A stretch of DNA of 19,652 bases from an uncultured Clostridia bacterium. GTDB lineage: Bacteria; Bacillota; Clostridia; TANB77; CAG-508. Positions 1-7,515 of the stretch are shown one piece after another. Both the position numbers and the translations under genes were made by a program. The notes beneath the pieces are model-generated. The model had not been told where the DNA came from. It made no database searches and worked only from the letters and a program-made list of their open reading frames with translations. The stretch is taken from assembly GCA_934168355.1 (NCBI GenBank), contig CAKPNI010000024.1, positions 1 through 19,652 on the forward strand, written 5' to 3'. Position 1 is the stretch's first letter, and every line of letters starts with the position of its first letter.

Positions 1-51
1 TTTTTCCATACCTACATAGCCTTCTTTTGGTAATTCTACTTTTTTGTACAT
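1..51 (-). CDS. ileS: N-terminus of a probable isoleucyl-tRNA synthetase (partial)
   Basis: Seventeen codons are visible before the window ends: MYKKVELPKEGYVGMEK. The ATG has a good ribosome binding site (AAAGGAGTGAAAGG) just upstream and follows the DUF1653 gene by 17 bp. Clostridial IleS proteins often begin MYKKV and continue with a 'F-V-x-M-E-K' like stretch leading to the first conserved block, which fits. A T-box leader upstream supports an aminoacyl-tRNA synthetase, and its best candidate specifier codon is AUC (Ile). The enzyme would charge tRNA-Ile in the cytoplasm. The catalytic HIGH and KMSKS motifs lie outside the window, so the name rests on context and a short N-terminus. Another synthetase is possible. 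Confidence 0.6.
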   Translation of the reverse strand, partial: MYKKVELPKEGYVGMEK

Positions 52-68
52 ATCCTTTCACTCCTTTT

Positions 69-326
69 TTATTTTTTAAAATTTTTTGCTACACTTTCTA
101 TGTTTTGTAATTCAAATCTGTATTTTTGCTTAACATTTGGATATTTTTCATGGTCTACTTCTGATAAAAACATTTCTTTTGGTCTTACCCATAAGCCGCC
201 ATCTTCATATAATTTTCTGTATAGTACCATTTCTTCTTTTGTTTCAGAATATTTTGCTATTCCTTCTACTAAGTAGTAGTCGCCTTTGAAGTGTTTGTAA
301 ATTCCGTTAATTTTTAGTTCGTTCAT
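69..326 (-). CDS. DUF1653 family small protein
   Basis: An 85-residue protein starting MNELKINGIYKHFKG. It matches the DUF1653 pattern: a short beta-rich cytoplasmic domain with 'GxYKHxKGxxYxV', then 'LYRKLYEDGGLWVRPKEMF' near residues 40-58. Its function is not established. I chose the ATG at 326 because AGGAGG lies 7 bp before it. An upstream in-frame ATG at 374 would only translate part of the tandem repeat and lacks such a site. The gene lies between the T-box leader and the probable ileS, so it is probably co-transcribed and controlled by the same tRNA-sensing switch. That is unusual for a DUF1653 gene, and whether it has a role in tRNA charging is unknown. Confidence 0.8.
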   Translation of the reverse strand: MNELKINGIYKHFKGDYYLVEGIAKYSETKEEMVLYRKLYEDGGLWVRPKEMFLSEVDHEKYPNVKQKYRFELQNIESVAKNFKK

Positions 327-351
327 ATCTCTACCTCCTACTTGTTCGTTT

Positions 352-437
352 GGGACCGGTTCTTTTGTGAACATGTTCTTTTTGGACCGGTTCTTTTGCG
401 AACATGTTCTTTTGGGACCGGTTCTTTCGTGAACATT
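352..437. repeat. Three tandem 31-bp repeats (GGACCGGTTCTTTTG type)
   Basis: The core GGACCGG occurs at 353, 384 and 415, so the period is exactly 31 bp. Each unit reads roughly GGACCGGTTCTTTTG, then YGAACATGTTCTTTT; the last unit is incomplete and diverged at its end. It contains two small palindromes (ACCGGT and GAACATGTTC). The array sits between the T-box terminator and the DUF1653 start, in the untranslated leader. It resembles the GGGACGGTTCTTTT palindromes at 5095-5155 and 19501-19579. There are no spacers, so it is not a CRISPR array. Confidence 0.9.
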
Positions 438-439
438 TT

Positions 440-767
440 AATAAAATAAAAAACAATCCATTCTCCTTGATTAGGACGAAATGGATTGTTTCCGCGGTAC
501 CACCTAAGTTAGTAACCTTTTATATATTATTTATTTTTGTTACTCTCTTTGTTTTCTTTTAACGCAAGAATTACGGCATAACTTACTATTATTTCTGCTA
601 TGCAACTATTAAGGTGATAATTAAGACATTTTGTTGCCTTATGGCTTTTGCCAAAATAATTTTTACTTACTTTGCTTTCAGCTTTTGCAAAGCTCTCTGG
701 AAGATATTATATTATTTATTGTGTCCTTAATTTTGTTTTTGTTTTATTTTTATGTTTTATTTTTATG
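440..767 (-). promoter_or_regulatory. T-box riboswitch leader, probably Ile-specific
   Basis: The conserved T-box core AGGTGGTACCGCGG is at 504-491 on the minus strand and pairs with uncharged tRNA through its bulge. It is followed by a terminator hairpin. A Stem I can be drawn: ATTAAGG (731-725) pairs with CCTTAAT (614-608), about 124 nt apart, with an AGAGAG element and a GCTGAAAG apical segment inside. Just 5' of the 3' strand of this helix is ATC followed by A (618-616), in the position expected for a specifier codon, which would make it an isoleucine T-box. Stem III can be formed by AGTAAC and GTTACT. Class assignment is firm. The specifier is my inference from hand folding. Confidence 0.9.
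441..491 (-). terminator. Intrinsic terminator of the T-box switch
   Basis: AAACAATCCATT (491-480 on the minus strand) pairs with AATGGATTGTTT (462-451), followed by a T-rich run. The 5' arm overlaps the T-box core side, so antiterminator and terminator exclude each other, as expected for this class. Confidence 0.9.
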
Positions 768-773
768 TTTTAT

Positions 774-802
774 ATATTAGCACATTTTTTTTGTTTTTGC
801 AA
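774..802 (-). promoter_or_regulatory. Candidate promoter of the T-box/DUF1653/ileS unit
   Basis: On the minus strand TTGCAA (802-797) and TAATAT (779-774) are separated by 17 bp. Transcription would start near 767, just before the T-box Stem I. It lies in the gap after recA, which has no clear terminator of its own, so some read-through from recA is possible. Confidence 0.55.
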
Positions 803-817
803 TAGGTATTTTTAATT

Positions 818-1870
818 TTATTCTTCTACATCATCGTCATCATCTTCAGGTATTTCTTCACCTAAGCTTTGTTCAAATGCTTTTTCGAAATTATCTCTTA
901 CTTTCTTTTCGATTTCGGCCATCATATCTGGATTATCTGTTAAATACTTTTTAACATTTTCTCTACCTTGGCAAAGTTTTTCACCTTTATAGCTAAACCA
1001 TGAACCACTTTTTACTATTATGTCTAGATTTACTGCCATATCTACTATATTTCCTACTTTAGATATTCCTTCATTGTAAACTAAGTCGAATTCTGCTTCT
1101 CTAAATGGTGGTGCAACTTTATTTTTTACAACTTTTACTCTTACTCTATGTCCTGTTACTTCTCCATTTTGTTTTATTTGTTCTATTCTTCTTATATCTA
1201 ATCTTACAGATGAATAGAATTTTAGTGCACGTCCACCTGTTGTTGTTTCTGGGTTTCCAAACATTACTCCTATTTTTTCTCTTAATTGGTTTATGAATAT
1301 TAGTACTGTTTTTGATTTGTTTATTGCTCCTGCTAGTTTACGAAGTGCTTGTGACATAAGTCTTGCTTGAAGTCCCATATGTGAGTCTCCCATGTCTCCA
1401 TCTATTTCTGCTTTTGGAACTAGGGCTGCTACTGAGTCTACTACTACTACATCTATTGCTCCACTTCTTACCAAACTTTCTGTTATTTCTAGTGCTTGTT
1501 CTCCTGTATCTGGTTGTGATACTATTAAGTTATCTATATCTACACCTAATTTTTTAGCATGTACTGGGTCTAAAGCATGTTCTGCATCTATAAATGCGGC
1601 TTCTCCTCCTAGTTTTTGTGCTTCTGCTACTACTGATAATGCTAGTGTTGTTTTTCCTGATGATTCAGGTCCATATATTTCTATTATTCTTCCTCTTGGT
1701 AATCCTCCTATTCCTAAAGCTATGTCTAGGCTTAAAGAACCTGTTGGAATTGATTCTATTTCCATTGCTTTATAATCTCCAAGCCTCATTACAGAGCCTT
1801 TTCCAAATTGTTTTTCTATTTGGCTTAATGCTACATCTAAAGCTTTTTTTCTTTCACTATTTTCTGCCAT
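818..1870 (-). CDS. recA: RecA recombinase
   Basis: A 350-residue full-length RecA. It binds single-stranded DNA, drives homologous strand exchange and stimulates LexA self-cleavage. The Walker A motif GPESSGKT is at residues 67-74. The Walker B region (VVVVDSVAAL), the L1/L2 DNA-binding loops around MGLQARLMSQALRKL and FINQLREKIGVMFGNPETT, and the acidic C-terminal tail (EEIPEDDDDDVEE) are all present. The start MAENSERKKALDVAL has AGGAGG upstream. A strong promoter lies directly upstream, so recA is transcribed separately from the substrate-binding protein gene before it. I see no CGG codon in the gene and no disruption. Confidence 0.98.
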   Translation of the reverse strand: MAENSERKKALDVALSQIEKQFGKGSVMRLGDYKAMEIESIPTGSLSLDIALGIGGLPRGRIIEIYGPESSGKTTLALSVVAEAQKLGGEAAFIDAEHALDPVHAKKLGVDIDNLIVSQPDTGEQALEITESLVRSGAIDVVVVDSVAALVPKAEIDGDMGDSHMGLQARLMSQALRKLAGAINKSKTVLIFINQLREKIGVMFGNPETTTGGRALKFYSSVRLDIRRIEQIKQNGEVTGHRVRVKVVKNKVAPPFREAEFDLVYNEGISKVGNIVDMAVNLDIIVKSGSWFSYKGEKLCQGRENVKKYLTDNPDMMAEIEKKVRDNFEKAFEQSLGEEIPEDDDDDVEE

Positions 1871-1914
1871 TTATTGTTCCTCCTTAAATTTGTAAACTTT
1901 TGTTTGCTATGGTC

Positions 1915-1943
1915 ATTATATACGGCAAACATTTTTTTGTCAA
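1915..1943 (-). promoter_or_regulatory. recA promoter (TTGACA-17-TATAAT)
   Basis: A perfect TTGACA (1943-1938) and TATAAT (1920-1915) are separated by 17 bp, with the start expected near 1908. Just downstream at 1894-1905 is a 12-bp palindrome, AAAC-TTTT-GTTT. It has the layout of a LexA box (GAAC-N4-GTTC) but differs at both outer bases, so an SOS operator is only a weak possibility. Confidence 0.85.
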
Positions 1944-1962
1944 TACTTTTATTCAAAAAAAT

Positions 1963-3567
1963 TTATTTTGATGTATACCATTCTTTTATATTGTAAAACA
2001 TATTATACCAATTTGCTTTTATGTCTCCTACAAGTTCAGTATTTTTTACTGCCACAATCTTGTTTCTTGCAATCCCAATATAAGGAACTTCATCATTATA
2101 AATTTCATATAATCTTTGGTATTTTGATTTTAATTCATTACTATCTGTTGAATTTTTTGCTACATTCATTATGTCATCTACTTCTGAATTACTAAATTTT
2201 GCTAAATTGTTATAGCCAAAATAAGTTGTTAAATCTGGCGCTATCGGTTGTTTTATGCTTCCAAGCATCATATCATAATTTATATTATTTAGATATGAAT
2301 TATAACTAGAATCATCTGCATATATTATATTTACTAGGATACCTTGTTCTTGTAGCTGATTTTTTATATCTTCTGCTGCTCTGCATCTTACTGCATTACT
2401 CGCTCTTACAACTAAATTCATTTCTAAAGCTTTTGCTCTATAATTTTCTATTTTTTGCCAAACACCATTTTTAAGTTCCCAACCTGATGAAGTTAACAAA
2501 TTATTTGTTTCATCTAAATTATAAAAATTTTCATCTTGCCTATTTATCAAATAACTTCCGGTATTCAATGGAAAATTAGTCTGTTTATACATGTTTCCAT
2601 AAGAATTTGAAATAACTCTATCCTTATCTAAAGCTGCTCTTATGGCTTTTCTAACATTTACATCTGATAAATTTGGGCTTTGAGTGTTTAATGCTAAAAA
2701 TACGAAATCTCTTCCCTCAATTTCTGATACATCATATCCAATAGTTCCTATATAATCTTGATATGAACCGTTTTCTGTTGATATTAAATCAATACTCCCC
2801 ATCTTAAAAGCATTATAAAGCTCTGCTGCAGTTGAATATAGATTTATAGTAATTTTATCAATTATAGTTGTATCTTTTTTGGCATTCCACCAATTTTGAT
2901 TTTTTTCTAATACAATTGTATTATTATTTACCTCTGCAATTTTATATTGACCAGTAGTAATTGGAGCTTTATTTTTCTCTGTATTCCAAAAATCTGTATC
3001 TAAATAATAACTACTACTCAAAATTGGGAAATTCAAATAATACTCAAAATTGTTTACATCTTGTGATAATATAACTCTTAAGGTATAATTATCTATTATA
3101 TCAACCTCTTTAATAGAACTTACATTTGAAGCATAAACGGAATTTCCGCTTTCTTTTAGCTTATCAATTGTATATTTTACATCATCACTCGTAAACTTGC
3201 TTCCATCTGACCATTTAACACCTTGTCTTAATTTTATTATATAAATATTATTAGAATTTTTTCCACATTCTTGAGCTAAAGTATATTCGATATTATAATC
3301 TTCAGTGATATTTACAAGTGGCTCATAAATCAATCTATCAATATCCTGAACTTTTTTATTTGAAGTAATTATTGGATTAATACTATCAAACTCTGATATT
3401 GCAAGAGTCATCTCTGTCCCTTTTTGCACTTCCTGACTTCCAACAGTTCCACTGCTACCTGCTTCAGCATTTTTATCACCATTTTGTATTTTAACCCTAT
3501 ATATCGCAAATCCCATTATAGCAATAATAAACACAACAAATAAGTATCCAAAAATGTTATTTTTCAT
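1963..3567 (-). CDS. ABC transporter substrate-binding protein, family 5 (membrane-anchored)
   Basis: A 534-residue extracytoplasmic solute-binding protein of family 5 (oligopeptide/dipeptide/nickel type). Recognisable parts are the 'LAISEFDSINPIITSNK' start of the mature domain, 'LRQGVKWSDGSKFTSDDVKYTI' and the later 'ALNTQSPNLSDVNVRKAIRAALDKDRV'. The N-terminus is a short basic segment plus a hydrophobic helix (about residues 6-22) with no lipobox cysteine, so it looks anchored by a transmembrane helix rather than by lipid. The start at 3567 follows GAAGAGGTG. An in-frame ATG at 3627 overlaps the promoter and is unlikely. No permease or ATPase gene is adjacent, so the substrate is unknown. 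Confidence 0.88.
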   Translation of the reverse strand: MKNNIFGYLFVVFIIAIMGFAIYRVKIQNGDKNAEAGSSGTVGSQEVQKGTEMTLAISEFDSINPIITSNKKVQDIDRLIYEPLVNITEDYNIEYTLAQECGKNSNNIYIIKLRQGVKWSDGSKFTSDDVKYTIDKLKESGNSVYASNVSSIKEVDIIDNYTLRVILSQDVNNFEYYLNFPILSSSYYLDTDFWNTEKNKAPITTGQYKIAEVNNNTIVLEKNQNWWNAKKDTTIIDKITINLYSTAAELYNAFKMGSIDLISTENGSYQDYIGTIGYDVSEIEGRDFVFLALNTQSPNLSDVNVRKAIRAALDKDRVISNSYGNMYKQTNFPLNTGSYLINRQDENFYNLDETNNLLTSSGWELKNGVWQKIENYRAKALEMNLVVRASNAVRCRAAEDIKNQLQEQGILVNIIYADDSSYNSYLNNINYDMMLGSIKQPIAPDLTTYFGYNNLAKFSNSEVDDIMNVAKNSTDSNELKSKYQRLYEIYNDEVPYIGIARNKIVAVKNTELVGDIKANWYNMFYNIKEWYTSK

Positions 3568-3609
3568 ATGCACCTCTTCTACTCTCTTTAAATTAAAAAC
3601 TATATTTGT

Positions 3610-3637
3610 ATTATATAGTAATTTCATCGAATGTCAA
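3610..3637 (-). promoter_or_regulatory. Promoter of the substrate-binding protein gene
   Basis: TTGACA (3637-3632) and TATAAT (3615-3610) on the minus strand with a 16-bp spacer. It ends about 40 bp before the chosen start codon at 3567. Confidence 0.75.
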
Positions 3638-3697
3638 GGGGAATTTTGTCGAAATACTTAAATTTTCGTATATTCTACTCTAAATACAGACTACCTG

Positions 3698-3740
3698 CAA
3701 AAAAAAGAAGCATCAATCTCTTCTAAGACTCATGCTTCTA
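3698..3740 (-). terminator. Terminator after spoVS
   Basis: The minus strand has AGAAGCAT (3739-3732) and ATGCTTCT (3713-3706), with further partial pairing in the loop, followed by a run of T. It lies about 30 bp after the spoVS stop codon. Confidence 0.85.
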
Positions 3741-3771
3741 AACACTTCATAATAATTCCATAAAAAATAAT

Positions 3772-4035
3772 TTACTTTCTAGACTCCACAATAAGTTTAA
3801 TACCAGTTCTATCTTCTCCTTCTACTTCAACTTCTGCGAATGCTGGTATGCAAACAAGATCAACTCCCGCTGGTGCTACAAATCCTCTTGCAATTGCTAC
3901 TGCCTTTACTGCTTGGTTTAGAGCTCCTGCTCCGATTGCTTGCATTTCTGCTTTTTGTGATTCTTTTATCAAACCTGCAATAGCTCCTGCTACTGAATTT
4001 GGGTTTGATTTTGATGAAATTTTAAGAACTTCCAT
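3772..4035 (-). CDS. spoVS: Stage V sporulation protein S
   Basis: An 87-residue protein with the complete SpoVS sequence pattern: MEVLKISSKSNPNSVAGAIA, then a central 'AIGAGALNQAVKAVAIARGF' and a C-terminal 'VEGEDRTGIKLIVESRK'. The family is a small Alba-like fold, and in Bacillus loss of it alters septation and late spore development. The length is normal. The start codon follows AGGAGG. It lies after dpaA with a 116-bp gap and has its own terminator. I could not find a convincing promoter in that gap, so it may be read from dpaA or from a sporulation sigma promoter I could not recognise. Confidence 0.97.
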   Translation of the reverse strand: MEVLKISSKSNPNSVAGAIAGLIKESQKAEMQAIGAGALNQAVKAVAIARGFVAPAGVDLVCIPAFAEVEVEGEDRTGIKLIVESRK

Positions 4036-4151
4036 TCTTCTTTGCCTCCTATAATTTTATTTTTTTGTTGCAACTTTTACATTTTGTATTTTACAACTTT
4101 TAGGCAAATTTGTCTATATATTTTTGGAAATTTTTTCCAATTTTCATCGCG

Positions 4152-5036
4152 TCATTCGACATTTTTCGACCTTTCATCAAGTATGTTATAAACAGTATCT
4201 TTAATAAACTTAGCAGAAGAACTTGGCGCAATTCTACCCGGAAGTGCCAAAGCCCATATAAAATTAAGTCCCATACTTGTAGCCATTTTTCCATCAATTC
4301 CACCCGGACTTGATGCCAAATCAATAAGTAAAGCCTCAGAATCCACATGTTTTAATTCCTTTTCTTTTAAAATAGTTTGAGGAACAGTATTTATAATAAT
4401 ATCAAATTCCTTTAAGTCATATAGCATATCATTAATATTTAAGCTATTATACCCATAAGCCTTTATCCAAGCTAAATCTGACACTTTTCTGGCAGCACAT
4501 GTAACTATAGCTGACATTTTACTAAATTTATTTGCAACTATTTTTCCAACTCTTCCAAATCCTAAAATTAAAACTCTACTTCCTTGTAAAATTTTATCGG
4601 TATTTTTAATTGCCACTTCTATTGTTCCTTCAGCTGTTGCAATTGTATTTAAAATAGCTAAGTCATCTCTTTTCATAATGTCAATAACTTCTAGGTATTT
4701 TTCGTCAAGTTGCTTTTTTAAACTTTCTTTTATACTTCCACTAATAAGGATTTTGCTTTTGTTGGCTTTCATTAAATCGTCTATCTTAATTTTGTCATGC
4801 GAAAAAGGTGTATTTATAAATTCATCATTACTCGCAAAAGGCACAGGTGCTATGATAATTTGTGCTTTATCAATTGCTGTCTTTATATATGCACATTTTT
4901 CGATTCTTCCATCATCTAAGACTTCATCAGATCTATCTTGCCCGAATGAATATACTTTGTTTCCATCATCTGCAAGCATTCCTGCAAGTTTTACATTTCT
5001 TAAGTCTCCGCCTAAAACTAAATATTTGTATTTCAT
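4152..5036 (-). CDS. dpaA: Dipicolinate synthase subunit A
   Basis: A 294-residue homologue of SpoVFA/DpaA, which with DpaB makes dipicolinic acid from dihydroxy-tetrahydrodipicolinate in the mother cell. This compound gives the spore core its heat resistance. The N-terminal Rossmann start (YLVLGGDLRN) is clear. So is a second nucleotide-binding segment (VLILGFGRVGKIVANKF, about residues 152-168) and the conserved 'DLASSPGGID' near residue 245 and 'ALPGRIAPSSSAKFI' near 272. The start has AGGAGG upstream. CATAAACTA at 5093-5085 resembles the -10 element of sigma-E/sigma-K promoters (CATANNNTA), which would fit mother-cell expression, but I see no matching -35. No dpaB follows: the next gene is spoVS. 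Confidence 0.95.
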   Translation of the reverse strand: MKYKYLVLGGDLRNVKLAGMLADDGNKVYSFGQDRSDEVLDDGRIEKCAYIKTAIDKAQIIIAPVPFASNDEFINTPFSHDKIKIDDLMKANKSKILISGSIKESLKKQLDEKYLEVIDIMKRDDLAILNTIATAEGTIEVAIKNTDKILQGSRVLILGFGRVGKIVANKFSKMSAIVTCAARKVSDLAWIKAYGYNSLNINDMLYDLKEFDIIINTVPQTILKEKELKHVDSEALLIDLASSPGGIDGKMATSMGLNFIWALALPGRIAPSSSAKFIKDTVYNILDERSKNVE

Positions 5037-5094
5037 TGTTTTCCTCCTAATACTATTATTAATATAATTGTATTATTTTATCCTTAGTTTATGC

Positions 5095-5155
5095 AAAATT
5101 TTGTATTAGGGACGGTTCTTTTGAGCTGCAAGAACCGTCCCCAATACGAAATTTT
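5095..5155. repeat. Palindromic interspersed repeat (GGGACGGTTCTT)
   Basis: GGGACGGTTCTT (5109-5120) and AAGAACCGTCCC (5130-5141) form a perfect 12-bp stem with a 9-base loop. The flanks AAAATTTTGTATT (5095-5107) and AATACGAAATTTT (5143-5155) extend the inverted repeat with one mismatch. It lies right after the mrnC stop and before dpaA, where its transcript could act as a terminator or an mRNA-end stabiliser. It shares the same sequence as the element at 19501-19579. Confidence 0.9.
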
Positions 5156-5158
5156 CTA

Positions 5159-5575
5159 CTACTTTCCTAACTTCAAAACAAACTTCTCAATAATCTCCTT
5201 AACTCGAGCATACTTCTTAGATAAATATAGATATCCAATTAGTCCTTCAAAAGCTGTAGAATACATATATTCTTGTACATTTGAATTTTTAGGTAAATGA
5301 TGATTGTTAGCATTTCTTCCTCTTCTTACAATATCTTTTTCATCATCTGTTAGATCATCAAAAAATTCCTCTAAAAATTTAGCTTGTGCACCTGCTTTTA
5401 CATATTTTATAGACTCAATATGTAATTTATGTGGCTTTAAACTTGTATTATCTACAAGGTATGTCCTAATATACAACTCATACACACAATCCCCCACATA
5501 TGCCCATACAAGAGGTGACATTTGATTTATTTCCGATTCATCTTTTTTTATTGGTATAAATTCTTCTATATTCAA
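5159..5575 (-). CDS. mrnC: Mini-ribonuclease III
   Basis: A 138-residue RNase III-like catalytic domain without the double-stranded RNA-binding domain. In Bacillus, Mini-III trims 23S rRNA ends. The signature 'SPLVWAYVGDCVYELYIR' (about residues 20-37) holds the catalytic Asp. 'RRGRNANNHHLPKN' (about residues 84-97) and 'STAFEGLIGYLYL' (about 105-117, with the second acidic site) complete the active site. The length is typical. It is the last gene of the rpe-to-mrnC operon and starts 3 bp after the rbgA stop. In most Firmicutes mrnC lies next to cysS, so this position beside rbgA, another ribosome maturation gene, is worth noting. Confidence 0.95.
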   Translation of the reverse strand: MNIEEFIPIKKDESEINQMSPLVWAYVGDCVYELYIRTYLVDNTSLKPHKLHIESIKYVKAGAQAKFLEEFFDDLTDDEKDIVRRGRNANNHHLPKNSNVQEYMYSTAFEGLIGYLYLSKKYARVKEIIEKFVLKLGK

Positions 5576-5578
5576 ATT

Positions 5579-6539
5579 CTACATCCTTTCTGCTTTTTCG
5601 AGTGTTATATTTCCTAATTTTCCACTTCTAAAATCATCTAAAATTATTTTTGCAGTTTTTTCGTCATCTATTTCTCCACCAGATATTATGCATCCTCTTT
5701 TTTTGCCTATTTGTTGCATAATTTCATATATATTAAAGTTTTCTGGCTCTGGCTTCCTTAATGTTTGTTCGATATATTCTTCTGATATTTTATATCTATC
5801 TGCAACATTTTTTCTATATTCTTCTAATAAAAGTTTTAATAATTGATATGCTACTTCTGTTTTTTCTAATACATCATCTTTTATTGTTCCTGTAAATGAT
5901 AAATTTAAGGCTACTTTCTCACTTTCGAATTTTGGCCATAATACTCCCGGTGTATCTAGCAATTCGATTTTTTCATTTACTCTTATCCATTGTTTCTTTT
6001 TGGTTACTCCGGGTTTATTTCCCACTTCTAATCTACTGTTTTTTGCAACCCTATTTATAAATGATGATTTTCCGCACATTTGGAATTCCTAGTACCATTG
6101 CTCTTATTTTTCTTCCTGTTCTGCCTTTTTCAGCATATTGTTCCATTTCTGTTTGCTTTATTTTTTCTACTGCTCTTAATATTTCATTTATTCCTTTTCC
6201 TTCATTGCAATTTGCAAGTATTGCTGTTTGTCCTTTTTCTTTGAAATATTTTACCCATAACTCGTTTTGCTTTTGGTCTGCTAAGTCACTTTTGTTTAAA
6301 ATTATAATTTTATCTTTGCTTTGTGTTAATTTTGCTATGTCTGGATTTCTGCTTGATATTGGTATTCTACTATCTAGTATTTCTATTACTACATCTATTA
6401 GTTTTAAGTCTTCTGTTATTTGTTTTTTGGTTTTAGCCATGTGGCCGGGGTACCAGTTGATATTAGATTTACTATTTTCTTCTTTATTTTCATTTTTTAC
6501 TTTTTCTTGTCTTATTTTTCTTTTTTGATACATATCCAT
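5579..6539 (-). CDS. rbgA: Ribosome biogenesis GTPase RbgA (YlqF), +1 frameshift inside the P-loop
   Basis: A circularly permuted GTPase needed for late assembly of the 50S subunit. The first 155 codons give 'NWYPGHMAKTKKQI', the G4 motif NKSD and 'RAMVLGIPNV'. The next zero-frame codon is CGG (6074-6072), and that frame stops seven codons later. Skipping the C and reading GGA AAA TCA gives GIPNVGKSSFINR, the exact G1 P-loop. The following frame carries the G3 motif DTPGV and the C-terminal helical domain, ending at 5579. The rebuilt protein is 319 residues, slightly long because of a charged N-terminus. The ortholog is essential in Bacillus, so a dead gene is unlikely. The start codon lies 3 bp after the upstream stop. 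Confidence 0.93.
6072..6074 (-). other. +1 frameshift site CGG|AAA in rbgA
   Basis: Zero-frame reading is AAT GTG CGG AAA ATC. The restored reading is AAT GTG (C) GGA AAA TCA. The extra base is at 6074. The glycine gained is the invariant Gly of the GKS motif, so the corrected position is fixed exactly by family knowledge. Confidence 0.9.
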
Positions 6540-6542
6540 AAT

Positions 6543-7515
6543 TTATCTCTTCCTTTCATTATCCATTTCTTTATTATTACCAAAAAAGTTCTTAACTTTA
6601 CATACTACCGATTTTTTTGCATTTATTATAGATTTTTTTATCTTATTAGTAAATTCGGTATTACCAACCGAATCCGATAACATTCTTAAATATTCATTAT
6701 ATCTCTTTGGAAGTTTAATCCTGCTACCTGAAAGATATGCTAGTGTTGGCATTTCATATTTTTTGGCTTCAATTGATTTCTTTTCCCAATAATTGTTTGC
6801 TATTACTTCATCACTTTCAATTACTTGATGTTTTTCCTTTGCCTCTCTAATAAATGTTGCTGAATTACCAATAAATTTAAATATATCTGGATTGATTGAA
6901 TAACAAACTATAATGCAATTACCAGTAAATCCATCTACCCCATGAAACATAAAAACATCTTTTTCAGGTATCATTTTTCCGCAATGTTTCAAGCATAAAT
7001 CTCATTTCATTGACATCACATTGTATTGTTATGGAATTAGTAGATCCAGGAGCATATTTTCTTTTAATATCAGTTCCCATAGTTTTAATATTTTCTTTCC
7101 ATAACTTTAATAAACATTCTTTAGCATCATTGTTTCCTATTGCAAAGTTTTTTGCAAATATTTCTTGCATGTCTTTCGACAATTTAAACAAATATTCAGG
7201 TTCAACTGTTCTAAAATATTGCCAGTCACCAACTATTTCATAATTAGAAAGCCCTTCTATCATTTGCAAACACTCTTCATTCGAATAATATTCACTTATT
7301 TTTCTTCTTTCTAATATGCTTATTGCATCTCTTCTTATAGGCTCATGTTGAATTGCTTCTTTTAAAGCGTTTGTTCCTAAGCAATCTATAACTAATTTTA
7401 CATAATTTTCTTTTATTTTTGCTTTTTTCTCTTCATTTTTTCCCTTTATATCTATTTCATATTGATTAACTAGTTCTTCTATTTTTTTCCTATTTATTTT
7501 AAATTTTTCTTCCAT
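6543..7515 (-). CDS. Unrecognised protein, two frames joined by a +1 frameshift
   Basis: I do not recognise this protein. Read as one gene it has 323 residues. The first 178 codons end '...MRFMLETL', then a zero-frame CGG (6981-6979) is followed within a few codons by a stop. Skipping the C gives '...MLETLGKMIPEKDVFMFHG' and continues for 145 residues to 6543. The N-terminal part is charged and helical with many Lys and Glu. The middle has a beta-like stretch (CIIVCYSINPDIFKF) and the C-terminus is basic (KKSIINAKKSVVCKVKNFF). No signal peptide or membrane segment is seen. It overlaps the upstream gene by 17 bp and precedes rbgA by 3 bp, so it is translated as part of the rpe operon. Confidence 0.75.
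6979..6981 (-). other. +1 frameshift site CGG|AAA in the unknown gene
   Basis: Zero-frame reading is ACA TTG CGG AAA AAT GAT ACC TGA. The restored reading is ACA TTG (C) GGA AAA ATG ATA CCT. The extra base is at 6981. Here there is no known family to prove the join, but the pattern is identical to that in the four recognised genes. Confidence 0.75.

Noticed and set aside
352..437. A CRISPR array
   Set aside because: The units are directly adjacent with a period of 31 bp and no variable spacers, and no cas genes are present.
1105..1887. Several plus-strand reading frames opposite recA
   Set aside because: They are Leu-rich shadows of the recA gene without ribosome sites or family resemblance. 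The same holds for the plus-strand frames opposite rny, prkC and yhaO.
1894..1905. A LexA operator at recA
   Set aside because: The palindrome AAAC-TTTT-GTTT is well placed but lacks the G and C of the GAAC-N4-GTTC consensus, so it is not listed as a site.
4100..4348. An 82-residue reading frame overlapping the 3' end of dpaA
   Set aside because: It lies in another frame of the well-supported dpaA gene and has a Leu/Trp-rich composition typical of a shadow frame. Its last 20 codons (MSNDAMKIGKNFQKYIDKFA) start at an ATG that overlaps the dpaA stop, but no ribosome site or known family supports a peptide.
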